Source: an uncultured Lachnospiraceae bacterium
GTDB taxonomy: Bacteria; Bacillota; Clostridia; Lachnospirales; Lachnospiraceae
Assembly (NCBI GenBank): GCA_910586755.1
Contig: CAJUJM010000106.1
Span: 1 to 36,313 of the forward strand
Length of the DNA stretch: 36,313 bases
Direction: 5' to 3'
How positions within the stretch are numbered: position 1 is the stretch's first letter; each line of letters begins with the position of its first letter. Made by a program: the position numbers and the translations under genes. Shown piece after piece: positions 14,368 to 22,730 of this stretch. The notes below the pieces were generated by a model, which was given only the letters and a program-made list of their open reading frames with translations, made no database searches and was not told where the DNA came from.

Positions 14368-15600
14368 ATGAAAAAGTTTTTTCTCCTGCTTTTATCCATA
14401 CCGGCGATATTCCTTTTGCCTGCCTGCAGCAGACAGGAGCCGCCGTCTGAAAGCAGTCAGCCGTCAGAGGAATTAATTCAACTGACCGTCTGGGGAGCGG
14501 AGGAGGATGAGGCGCTGCTTCAAGAGATTTTTGCCTCATTCCAGACCCACTACTCCGGCCAGGCTGATTTTCAGATTACTTATCAGCCTCAGAGCGAGTC
14601 TAACTGTAAGGATGCTCTGTTAGGCGATCTGGAGGGAGGAGCGGATGTGTTTGCTTTCGCTGATGACCAGGTGGCCGCTTTAGCAGCAGCTGGCGGGTTG
14701 GATCCCATTGAGGACGAGGCCGGGATCAGGGCGGCCAGCCTTTCCGCGGCTGTGGAGGCCGCCAGTGTGGGAGGTACTCTGTATGCCTACCCGCTGACGG
14801 CAGACAATGGATACTTTTTATACTATAACAAAGAATATTTCTCACAAGAGGATGTAAAAAGCTTAGATCGGATGTTGGAGGTAGCGGCTCAGGCTGAAAA
14901 GTTAGTGGCAATGGACTGGTCCTCCGCCTGGTATGTCTATGCGTTTTTTGGAAACACCGGCCTGGAGGTGGGCCTGAATGAGGATGGTTTGACCAACTAC
15001 TGTACCTGGAACAGCGCCGATGGAGCGATTCGGGGGATAGATGTAGGCCAGGCCATGCTGTCCATAGCGGAAAGTCCGGCTTTTGCCAGCCTGACAGATA
15101 CAGAAATTTTGGCTGGCATACAGGATGGAACCGTAATCGCCGGGGTCAGCGGAGTGTGGAATTCGGTGGCTATCGAAGAGGCGTGGGGAGAAAATGCCGG
15201 GGCTGCGAAACTGCCTGCCTATACCTGTGCAGGACAGCAGGTGCAGATGGCTTCTTTTTCCGGTTGTAAACTGATCGGCGTAAATGCTTATTCAGAACAT
15301 CCGGAGTGGGCAGCACGGCTGGCGGAGTGGATTACCAACGAGGAAAACCAGCGTCTGCGGTTCCGGCTTCGGGGCCAGGGACCGGCTAATACCAGTGTCG
15401 CTCACTCCCCGGAGGTCCAGGCATCCCCTGCTATTGCGGCATTGCTGGCCCAGTCAGAGTTTTCCCAGCTTCAGAGGGTGGGCGGAAAATTCTGGGATCC
15501 TGTGGCGGAATTTGCCGGAAGTATGGCAGAGGGAAACCCTTCTGGCGTCCCCATCCAGACTCAGCTGGATCGGATGGCAGAGGACGTGACGGCACGGTAA
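14368..15600 (+). CDS. Solute-binding lipoprotein (family 1), probable chemoreceptor partner
   Basis: A 410-residue extracellular binding protein of the sugar-type family 1. The lipoprotein signal peptide ends LLPAC with the lipidated Cys at residue 20, followed by a Ser/Pro/Glu-rich linker. The mature part opens with LIQLTVWGAEEDEALLQEIF, the usual first strand, and has YPLTADNGYFLYYNKEYF, a hallmark of these proteins. GGGGGA lies about 12 bases before the ATG. No permease or ATPase gene adjoins it; instead a chemoreceptor follows 25 bases later, so binding is probably read out as taxis rather than, or in addition to, import. The ligand is likely a sugar or oligosaccharide, but this is not shown. 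Confidence 0.88.
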   Translation: MKKFFLLLLSIPAIFLLPACSRQEPPSESSQPSEELIQLTVWGAEEDEALLQEIFASFQTHYSGQADFQITYQPQSESNCKDALLGDLEGGADVFAFADDQVAALAAAGGLDPIEDEAGIRAASLSAAVEAASVGGTLYAYPLTADNGYFLYYNKEYFSQEDVKSLDRMLEVAAQAEKLVAMDWSSAWYVYAFFGNTGLEVGLNEDGLTNYCTWNSADGAIRGIDVGQAMLSIAESPAFASLTDTEILAGIQDGTVIAGVSGVWNSVAIEEAWGENAGAAKLPAYTCAGQQVQMASFSGCKLIGVNAYSEHPEWAARLAEWITNEENQRLRFRLRGQGPANTSVAHSPEVQASPAIAALLAQSEFSQLQRVGGKFWDPVAEFAGSMAEGNPSGVPIQTQLDRMAEDVTAR

Positions 15601-15625
15601 AATACATCATCAGGAGGAATTTTCA

Positions 15626-17212
15626 ATGAAAGGCAGGCTGACACTGCAGCAAAGATTGAGATTGCCCATCATTTTATTGGGGCTGGTGACGCTGCTGTCC
15701 AATATTTTGGCAGTATTCAGCATCAATAACGTCCACTCCAATGCAGGGACTATTGTAGATGAGCATATGGTCAGCGAGGGAAAGCTGGAGGATATCCGCC
15801 GGGATATGATGGATATCCATCGTTTGGCATTGTCCCACATTGTGGCGGCGGATCACGCTACTATGATCCGGCTGGTCCAGGAGATCAAGGCGGAGGAGGC
15901 TGTCCTGGACGAAAAACTTGCCGCCTATGAGCCTTTTGTGGCGGAAGAGGATCTGACTGTTTACCAGTCTCTTCTTTCAAATTATGATGCTTTTAAACAT
16001 TCCCTGGTCTTTCTGGTCAGTGCCAGCGCGGACAGTAAAACTCAGCAGGCTTATGCTATGGCCAACGGAGACACGGCTCGCTGGAGCGCTGCGGTAGAGG
16101 AGAATATTGATACGCTATATGCCTCTGTCAGCGCCAGAACAGGAGAGGCAAGGGGACATCTGTTTATTGTTTATATTATCTCTCTGGTTATCAGCGCTCT
16201 TACATTGATTATCGGAGTGCTTTTGGTGGCAGCAGCTTTCCGGATTATCCGGAAATATGTCATTGCCCCTATTCATGGCGCTATGGAGACGCTTCAGGAT
16301 AGCTCCCAGCGTATCAGCGGCGTGGTGGGAGAAGTACGCCAGCGGACCAAAACTTCAAACGGCAGTGTTCGCGATCTTTCCGGCCTGACAGACCAGCTCT
16401 CCGCCACTCTGGAGGAGATTGCCGGAAGCGCTGCCTCTATTACCGGAAGCGCCTCGGGCACACAGGAAGATGTCCAGAGTATGGCGGAGGAGTGTGCGGC
16501 TATTACGGCATATTCTGTGGAAATGAGGGGACGGGCAGAAGAGATGGAACGGTCTGCCCAGGAGGAGATGGAAACGGTTCGCGCCAAGACAGCAGAGATT
16601 ATGTCTGTTCTGGATCAGGCGATTGAAAAGAGCCGCAGTGTAAACCAGATCGAAATTTTAACCAAAGACATTTTAAGCATTTCATCCTCAACCGATCTTA
16701 TCGCTATCAACGCTTCTATTGAGGCGGCACGGGTGGGGGCGGCAGGAAAAGGCTTTGCCGTGGTAGCGCGGGAGATCCGCAATCTGGCCGATTCCTGTGC
16801 GGAGACTGCTAACCACATTCAGGAGGTTAGCACAGTGGTCACAGGGGCAGTAGATTATCTCTCTGACAGTGCACAAGAACTGGCTGACTATCTGGGGAAA
16901 GCTGTTTTGGCCCAATTAGAGCAGTCCGTCCAGGCAGGACGGCAGTATCGGGAAGACTCGGATTATGTAGGCCGCTCTATGGAATCCTTTAATGAACGGA
17001 CGGTTCACCTCAAGGGGGCTATGGACGAAATTGCCGCTTCCATCTCCAGCATATCCGGAGCTATTGATGGCGCGGCCTCAGGTATTACCGGAGCAGCCGG
17101 AAATACCCGGACTCTGGTAGATGATATGGCTGGTATTACCACAGGCATGGATACCAATCAGGAAATTGTAGGAGAGCTGCAAAAGCAGATGGATGTATTT
17201 GCCAATTTATAG
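15626..17212 (+). CDS. Methyl-accepting chemotaxis protein without an obvious HAMP domain
   Basis: A 528-residue chemoreceptor. TM1 is about residues 13-34 and TM2 about 175-203, with a helical extracellular domain of the four-helix-bundle type between them (DIHRLALSHIVAADHATM...). After TM2, only about 25 residues (IRKYVIAPIHGAMETLQ) lead into the signalling coiled coil, too short and lacking the usual HAMP pattern. The tip is SSSTDLIAINASIEAARVG, then GKGFAVVAREIRNLA. RBS AGGAGGAATTTTCA precedes the ATG. Co-transcription with the binding lipoprotein suggests that the loaded lipoprotein is the stimulus. It converges with the PrpR-type regulator gene downstream. Confidence 0.93.
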   Translation: MKGRLTLQQRLRLPIILLGLVTLLSNILAVFSINNVHSNAGTIVDEHMVSEGKLEDIRRDMMDIHRLALSHIVAADHATMIRLVQEIKAEEAVLDEKLAAYEPFVAEEDLTVYQSLLSNYDAFKHSLVFLVSASADSKTQQAYAMANGDTARWSAAVEENIDTLYASVSARTGEARGHLFIVYIISLVISALTLIIGVLLVAAAFRIIRKYVIAPIHGAMETLQDSSQRISGVVGEVRQRTKTSNGSVRDLSGLTDQLSATLEEIAGSAASITGSASGTQEDVQSMAEECAAITAYSVEMRGRAEEMERSAQEEMETVRAKTAEIMSVLDQAIEKSRSVNQIEILTKDILSISSSTDLIAINASIEAARVGAAGKGFAVVAREIRNLADSCAETANHIQEVSTVVTGAVDYLSDSAQELADYLGKAVLAQLEQSVQAGRQYREDSDYVGRSMESFNERTVHLKGAMDEIAASISSISGAIDGAASGITGAAGNTRTLVDDMAGITTGMDTNQEIVGELQKQMDVFANL

Positions 17213-17250
17213 TCTGATGGTCCAGACGGGTAAAAGATGCCCCTTGCGGC

Positions 17251-19065
17251 TCATTTTTTCGGTTCTCCGTTGTTTATATATCTCCATAAAGTTGTTCGGC
17301 TGATACCCAGCTTTTTTGATGCCAATGTATGGTTTCCATTGCATGCCTGTAAAACGTAAGTAACGATATCGTGATTGATTTCATTTAAGGTTTTGTTAAG
17401 ATTAAAGGGAAGACCGGCATCAGGGGAAGGGAGGTTGTTTTTGCAGTCAGAGGAAGCGCCTAAAAAGGCCGCTTCCTGCCTTAAAATTGTCTGAATCACT
17501 TCTTTTGAAATATATGGCCCTTCTGTTTTTGAGACAGCCTCCTTTAAGACCCGTTTAAACTGAATGTGATTATAGGGCCAATCGCAGTCTTCTAATAACT
17601 TTCCGGCCGATTCCTCCAGGCCTACCACTTGTTTTCCAATTTGCTGATTAAGAATATCAATATAAAGACCAGCGGAAGCAATCAAATCTTTTTTCTGCTC
17701 CCGCATAGGCGTAATAGGGAGAAAAATAGAGCCAAGCATATTGGCGTATTCCATAGCCACATGGGGAAGAGGAGCATTATAAGGCTTTTCGCAGGAAAAA
17801 ATCAATTGATTTCGAATATGCATATTGCTGTCAATAATAATGGAAAGCAGTTGCTTTTGCTGTTTTGAGGACAGTAAATGGAGATTGGCGATATAAATGG
17901 TATTGTCATTGTCTGTAAAAGGGGAGTTATAATGATTGATTAAAAAAAGCCAGCTTTTTTCATTAATGAGCCCACAGTTGATGACGTAAAGGGGATTGTC
18001 CCGATAACGGCTTTTGGCATATAAAATGTGGGCGAAATGATCCTTTCCGGTTCCGGCTTCTCCGGTTATCATGATGCTGGAATTCAGCGCGCTGATAGTT
18101 TCCGGTTCCGGAAGCGCGGAACGGGCCAGTTCCGTACAGCTGTAAAAGCTTTCCATAAAGCTTTTTTCAGCCTGGTGCTTGTCCATAATGGTAATGCCGT
18201 ATTTGGAATAGGTAACCGGAATTTCTGAACAGATCAACCGAAAAATAATATAAGGCTCCGCAGCGTCGTCAATGGTATGAGCGATGACAGAATATTGCCT
18301 GTTGGAAAGGGTGATAAAAAAAGTGCGTTTTTCAATTCCTTCACATGCAGAAATCTCTTTGCAGAGCCGCTGTACTAAAGCGTTAGCCTGATCACAGATG
18401 CTTTGATAAATAATTTTCCCGGAAACAGAGATGATAAAGTACAGGGCCTCGCTGGTATCCAGCACATAGCGAAGGGTGGAAAGATAGTCCACTAAGGTTT
18501 GATGCTTCCGGTAGGAGGCGACTGCCTCATCAATTGCCAGGTCAAGGCTTTCTTTTCCCGACATAACAAGAATTGGGGCGAATCCCATTAGTTTGGCGGC
18601 ATTGTAGGAAAGGGTGTCGCAGATGATAGCCTGATAACCGGCTGCCTTCAGTTCCCTTAGGGTCTGCTCTGCCTCAGAGGCAGTCTGGACAGAAAAGATA
18701 TCCACCTGCATTTGTAAAAGGGAACAAAGGGTTTTTGCAATGGTGGTCATTCTGTGAAAACCCAGAAATGCCGTGCGTTTCCCCAGATTTTCAGCAGCCT
18801 TGACGGCGTGAAGCATGTCATAGTAGCTGATTCCCAGATCAATGACAGGAATCGGAACAGCATGAGAAATCATATCTGCCGTATTGGCCCTGGAGATGAT
18901 CATATCATAAGCTTGATAATGCTCCTTTGCCAGCCGGACACCTTCCTCTAAAGAACCCAATACAGCGGTAAAATGGACATCTGTCCGGGTTGAAGCATAG
19001 AGCTTCATCAGATTCAACAGTTCTTTATAAGGCGCAATTCCTAAAATTTTGATTTTGTAGTTCAT
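17251..19065 (-). CDS. PrpR-type regulator with a decayed AAA+ domain
   Basis: A 604-residue regulator. Start 19065 (MNYKIKILGIAPY) follows TAAGGAGGGAAAT. Residues 1-185 are the PrpR-N sensory domain known from propionate and related regulators. After a linker of PAS type (about 190-300), the AAA+ region has Walker A GEAGTGKD (335-342), but the GAFTGA loop that contacts sigma-54 is missing, and the Walker B region reads NTIYIANLHLL, without its Asp/Glu. A Fis-type HTH ends the protein (GNHTLASKKLGISRTTLWRYI). It therefore probably acts with ordinary sigma factor or as a repressor. It is divergent from the hydrolase-larA-glycerate kinase run, its most likely target. Confidence 0.85.
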   Translation of the reverse strand: MNYKIKILGIAPYKELLNLMKLYASTRTDVHFTAVLGSLEEGVRLAKEHYQAYDMIISRANTADMISHAVPIPVIDLGISYYDMLHAVKAAENLGKRTAFLGFHRMTTIAKTLCSLLQMQVDIFSVQTASEAEQTLRELKAAGYQAIICDTLSYNAAKLMGFAPILVMSGKESLDLAIDEAVASYRKHQTLVDYLSTLRYVLDTSEALYFIISVSGKIIYQSICDQANALVQRLCKEISACEGIEKRTFFITLSNRQYSVIAHTIDDAAEPYIIFRLICSEIPVTYSKYGITIMDKHQAEKSFMESFYSCTELARSALPEPETISALNSSIMITGEAGTGKDHFAHILYAKSRYRDNPLYVINCGLINEKSWLFLINHYNSPFTDNDNTIYIANLHLLSSKQQKQLLSIIIDSNMHIRNQLIFSCEKPYNAPLPHVAMEYANMLGSIFLPITPMREQKKDLIASAGLYIDILNQQIGKQVVGLEESAGKLLEDCDWPYNHIQFKRVLKEAVSKTEGPYISKEVIQTILRQEAAFLGASSDCKNNLPSPDAGLPFNLNKTLNEINHDIVTYVLQACNGNHTLASKKLGISRTTLWRYINNGEPKK

Positions 19066-19185
19066 ATTTCCCTCCTTAAACTGCCAGGTCTCTTGGCGCA
19101 GTCCAGAATAATTGAGTGTAACAAAATTAAACATATTATAGCATAAAAATCTTGAATGAGAAAGAGAAAATATGATATTTTATAG

Positions 19186-19300
19186 GAAACAAATAGAGAA
19201 ATCAGAAAAAGATATCTGTTTGTTTCAAAAATGAACAGTTGTAGCAGGGCCCATGCAAGAGCTGTTGATTTGATTTCGGAACCCGCGTAAACCAAATCAA
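19186..19300. promoter_or_regulatory. Two inverted repeats in the divergent regulatory gap
   Basis: GAAACAAA (19186-19193) and TTTGTTTC (19219-19226) form perfect 8-bp arms 25 bases apart. TTGATTTG (19265-19272) and CAAATCAA (19293-19300) form a second perfect pair, ending just before the AGGAGG of the hydrolase gene. The first could be an operator for the divergent regulator, the second an operator or a leader hairpin near the RBS. No -24/-12 sigma-54 element (GG...GC spacing) was seen. Binding is inferred. Confidence 0.45.
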
Positions 19301-19310
19301 AGAAGGAGGA

Positions 19311-21350
19311 ATGGTTTGCAGAAACTGCAGGCCTATGAGAAGGATGACAAAAGAAAGGAATGAAAAAGAGGAAAGAGTCAGAAGTAAAAAATGGTCCGTT
19401 AGATGGCTTCTGATCGCATTTGCTTTTGTTTTAGTGAGCTGCTTTGGCGCATCTGCTCTGCAGACAAATTTTTACAGAACCCAGGTTTATACCTTTAAAG
19501 TCCCCACAAGCGGCGGAAAATATCTGTCCTGCAACCTGTACAGGCCGAAAACGGCGACAGCAAAAAATAAAGTCCGCCTGGTAATTGCCACCGCAGGTAC
19601 TTATGCCAGCAAGGAACAGATGGATATTCCGGGAATTGAACTTTCCCGCCGGGGAATTGCGGTGATTACCTTTGATCCTTATATGCACGGACTTTCCAGC
19701 GGAGGAACGGAACCCTACAGTGAATTTGCATGGACAGACGCAGGGATGATTGCACTGGTAGAATTTGCTTCTGAAAATTTGGATTTTGTGGATACTTCCC
19801 GCATTGGCGTAACCGGACACTCCCTTGGCGGACGTATTATCTCAAATACGCTGGCCCATTATGGAGTGAAATATGAGAAGGCGCTGGAAGCGGCTCGGGA
19901 TGAAAATTCTGACGGCGGCCCGGAGATTACCGCATCAGAACAGGCTTTTGCGGAAGCTGAAAACAAGGTTATGGCCGCCTTTGCATCCGGTGTTCAGACA
20001 AGTGAGATTGCATTTGGAATTAAGGATGATACCTTTGCGGTTCATGGCATTAAGGGCGCGCCGGAGGACAAGGAGATGCCTAAGAGGGCTTATGCCAGCG
20101 TAGCCGTATATAATGGCTTTAATGATGAATTTGGCCGGGGAAATTATCAGATAGACGGTAAAGCCTATGATTTATCGGTGCATCCGGACATGATTTCTTT
20201 AGTAAACAGCGTGCTGGAGGAAAAAGTTGAGACAATTCAGTTGGAAACGTATTACGGTTCAGCGGAAAACAACACTTTGAGAATCGTATATAATCCGCCG
20301 GAAATACACGCATATGAGAGATTTTCTGTTACAGAAGCAGCACGTATTTCGGAATTTTTTACGGCCGCATTCCGGATGGAAAATCCGATTCCGTCAGGCA
20401 ATCAGTATTGGCTGATGAAAGAATGTTTTAATTTTCTTGGATTTATTGGCATGTTCTTAATGGTAGTACCCCTTGCATCTTTATTAATGCGGCTTCCGTT
20501 TTTTAAAGAGTTAAAAACCCCGGTTCCGGAAAAACTTCCGGCCCTTCAAACTCCAAAGAGCAAGCTTATTTTCTGGGGAACCTGGAGCCTTTCCGCAGTA
20601 TTATCCTGGCGCTTTTTCCTGCCGGCTATCAGTATTTCCACAGCGCTGTTTCCGGTCCAGGCAGGCCAGAATGTGTTGACCTGGCTATTTCCACAGAAAA
20701 TGACAAATTTTGTCTGGGTGTGGGCAATGTTTAACGCCATTGTAGGGCTGGGATTATTCGGGCTCACCTATAAGCTGGCGGGATCGAAAAACGGGGTAAC
20801 CCCAAAGCAGTGGGGAATGAGCATTGAGAAAAAAGCCTTGGGAAAAACTCTGATCCTGACTCTGCTGGTGGCCGGATGCTTCTTTAGCATTGTATTTGCT
20901 GCAAATTATTTCTTTGTAGTTGATTTTAGAATCTGGGTGCTGGCCATTAAAGTATTTAAGCCGATTCATATTATTTATGCATTAAGCTATGGCTCTATGT
21001 TTTTCCCTTATTACTTCATGGTATCTGTGTCCACAAATTCATCCAGGAGAGTAGAAGGGCAGAAAGAGTGGATAAACCTGTTGATTTGCGGGGTGGGAAA
21101 TATTCTGGGCCTGGCATTGATGCAGACTGTAATGTACACGAATGTGTATGCGACAGGTATTAATCCTTATGGGACCGCCTGCCTCAATTGTATTCAGACT
21201 TACCAGCTTTTAGTGCTTTTATTTATTGTACCGTATTTGGATCGGTATCTCTTTAAACTGACTGGCAAGGTATGGCTGGGGGCAAGCCTTAGCTGTATTC
21301 TGGTTGTGACCATCAATGTTGCAAATTCTATGCTCCATATTCCGGCATAA
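19311..21350 (+). CDS. Membrane alpha/beta hydrolase with a multi-TM C-terminus
   Basis: A protein of up to 679 residues. After a basic N-terminus and one TM (about residues 30-50), an extracytoplasmic alpha/beta-hydrolase domain follows, with nucleophile elbow VTGHSLGGR and the upstream strand RGIAVITFDPYMHGLSS. From about residue 365 come roughly eight TM helices (FLGFIGMFLMVVPLASLL onward). I do not know this two-part architecture by name; a hydrolase fused to an acyltransferase- or transporter-like membrane region is possible. The ATG at 19311 is only one base after AGGAGG, so ATG 19335 or 19344 may be the true start. Its neighbours larA and glycerate kinase suggest release of a hydroxyacid from an ester or lactone, an inference only. 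Confidence 0.75.
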   Translation: MVCRNCRPMRRMTKERNEKEERVRSKKWSVRWLLIAFAFVLVSCFGASALQTNFYRTQVYTFKVPTSGGKYLSCNLYRPKTATAKNKVRLVIATAGTYASKEQMDIPGIELSRRGIAVITFDPYMHGLSSGGTEPYSEFAWTDAGMIALVEFASENLDFVDTSRIGVTGHSLGGRIISNTLAHYGVKYEKALEAARDENSDGGPEITASEQAFAEAENKVMAAFASGVQTSEIAFGIKDDTFAVHGIKGAPEDKEMPKRAYASVAVYNGFNDEFGRGNYQIDGKAYDLSVHPDMISLVNSVLEEKVETIQLETYYGSAENNTLRIVYNPPEIHAYERFSVTEAARISEFFTAAFRMENPIPSGNQYWLMKECFNFLGFIGMFLMVVPLASLLMRLPFFKELKTPVPEKLPALQTPKSKLIFWGTWSLSAVLSWRFFLPAISISTALFPVQAGQNVLTWLFPQKMTNFVWVWAMFNAIVGLGLFGLTYKLAGSKNGVTPKQWGMSIEKKALGKTLILTLLVAGCFFSIVFAANYFFVVDFRIWVLAIKVFKPIHIIYALSYGSMFFPYYFMVSVSTNSSRRVEGQKEWINLLICGVGNILGLALMQTVMYTNVYATGINPYGTACLNCIQTYQLLVLLFIVPYLDRYLFKLTGKVWLGASLSCILVVTINVANSMLHIPA

Positions 21351-21395
21351 AAACAATAAAATACAAAAATAAAAAAGAACGGATAGAGTGACGCC

Positions 21396-22670
21396 ATGAA
21401 AAAAATAGAGTTGCCTTACGGTAGAGAAAGCATAACAGTAGAGATAGAAGAAGATCATCTTGCCGGTATATTGCTGTCAGATTTGCATCAATACCAACCG
21501 AAGAAAAGCGGGGAGGAGCTGGTGCAGGAAGCATTGGAAAACCCGATTGGGACACGCCGCCTCTGCCAGATGGCAGTGGGAAAAAACAAAGTAGTAATCA
21601 TTTCGTCCGATCATACAAGGCCGGTTCCCAGCAAGGTGATTATGCCGCTGATCTTAAAGGAAATCCGAAAAGGAAATCCAGATGCGGATATTACCATTTT
21701 AATTTCCACAGGGCTGCACCGGGCCTGTACCAGAGAAGAACTGACAGCCAAATTTGGCTGTGAGATTATGGAGCAAGAAAAAATCCGGATTCATGATTGC
21801 GACAGGGATGAGATGAAAAGCCTTGGAACCCTTCCGTCAGGAGGGGAACTGATATTAAATAAGCTGGCAGTGGAAGCGGATCTTTTAATAGCCGAAGGGT
21901 TTATTGAGCCTCATTTTTTTGCAGGATTTTCGGGAGGCAGAAAGAGTGTGCTGCCGGGAGTGGCAAGCAGGAGCGCAGTTATGTATAACCATAACGCAGC
22001 GTTTATTGACAGCCCTTACTCCAGAACCGGAATCCTGGAAGGAAATCCCATTCATAAAGATATGCTCTATGCTGCCCGCGCAGCAGGACTGGACTTTATT
22101 GTCAATGTAGTTATCAATGGGGCTCATGATACGATTTTTGCGGTGGCAGGGGACTGCGAACTTGCACACAAGGCAGGCCGGGAGTTTCTTGCTTCCCGGT
22201 GCCAGGTTCCGGCAGCTCTTGCAGACATTGTGATTTCCACCAATGGAGGTTATCCTCTGGATCAGAATATTTATCAGTCTGTAAAAGGAATGACAGCGGC
22301 AGAGGCCACTGTAAAAGACGGAGGAGTGATTATCATGGTGTCCGCGGCAGAGGATGGCCATGGAGGGGAAACCTTTTATGAAACATTCCGTAACGAGAAA
22401 GATATAGATCGTATTATGGAGACATTTCTTAGCAGGACGCCGGAAGAAACGGAAGCGGATCAATGGCAGTCGCAAATTTTTGCAAGGGTGATGCAAAAGG
22501 CAAGAGTGATCTTGGTTTCGTCAGCAGACCATAAAATTGTAAAAGATCTTCATCTGATTCCCGCCCGTACTATGGAAGAAGCCATGGAAAAGGCAAAACG
22601 TCTGACAGGAAAAAGCAATTACAGCATAACGGTAATCCCTGATGGCGTGTCAGTGATTGTCAAATCATAG
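21396..22670 (+). CDS. larA: LarA-family nickel-dependent 2-hydroxyacid racemase/epimerase
   Basis: A 424-residue LarA homologue. Residues matching those of characterised lactate racemase are in place: H108 in STGLHRAC, H173 in EPHFFAGFSGG, K183 in GRKSVLPG (the lysine that holds the nickel-pincer cofactor) and H199 in MYNHNAAF. SSDHTRPVP near residue 71 is also typical. The cofactor genes larB, larC and larE are not in the window and must be elsewhere for activity. The LarA family includes racemases for malate, hydroxyglutarate, phenyllactate and gluconate-like acids, so lactate should not be assumed. The glycerate kinase 60 bases downstream makes glycerate a reasonable substrate guess. The RBS is weak (GAGTGAC). 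Confidence 0.88.
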   Translation: MKKIELPYGRESITVEIEEDHLAGILLSDLHQYQPKKSGEELVQEALENPIGTRRLCQMAVGKNKVVIISSDHTRPVPSKVIMPLILKEIRKGNPDADITILISTGLHRACTREELTAKFGCEIMEQEKIRIHDCDRDEMKSLGTLPSGGELILNKLAVEADLLIAEGFIEPHFFAGFSGGRKSVLPGVASRSAVMYNHNAAFIDSPYSRTGILEGNPIHKDMLYAARAAGLDFIVNVVINGAHDTIFAVAGDCELAHKAGREFLASRCQVPAALADIVISTNGGYPLDQNIYQSVKGMTAAEATVKDGGVIIMVSAAEDGHGGETFYETFRNEKDIDRIMETFLSRTPEETEADQWQSQIFARVMQKARVILVSSADHKIVKDLHLIPARTMEEAMEKAKRLTGKSNYSITVIPDGVSVIVKS

Positions 22671-22730
22671 AAATGGCTTTATAATACCCTCAGTAAACAC
22701 GAACAAAAGGCAGAGAAAGGAGAGGGCGGT

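Noticed and set aside
17251..19134. Upstream start of the PrpR-type regulator at 19134
   Set aside because: The RBS AAGGAGGGAAAT directly precedes the ATG at 19065, and upstream codons lack family similarity.
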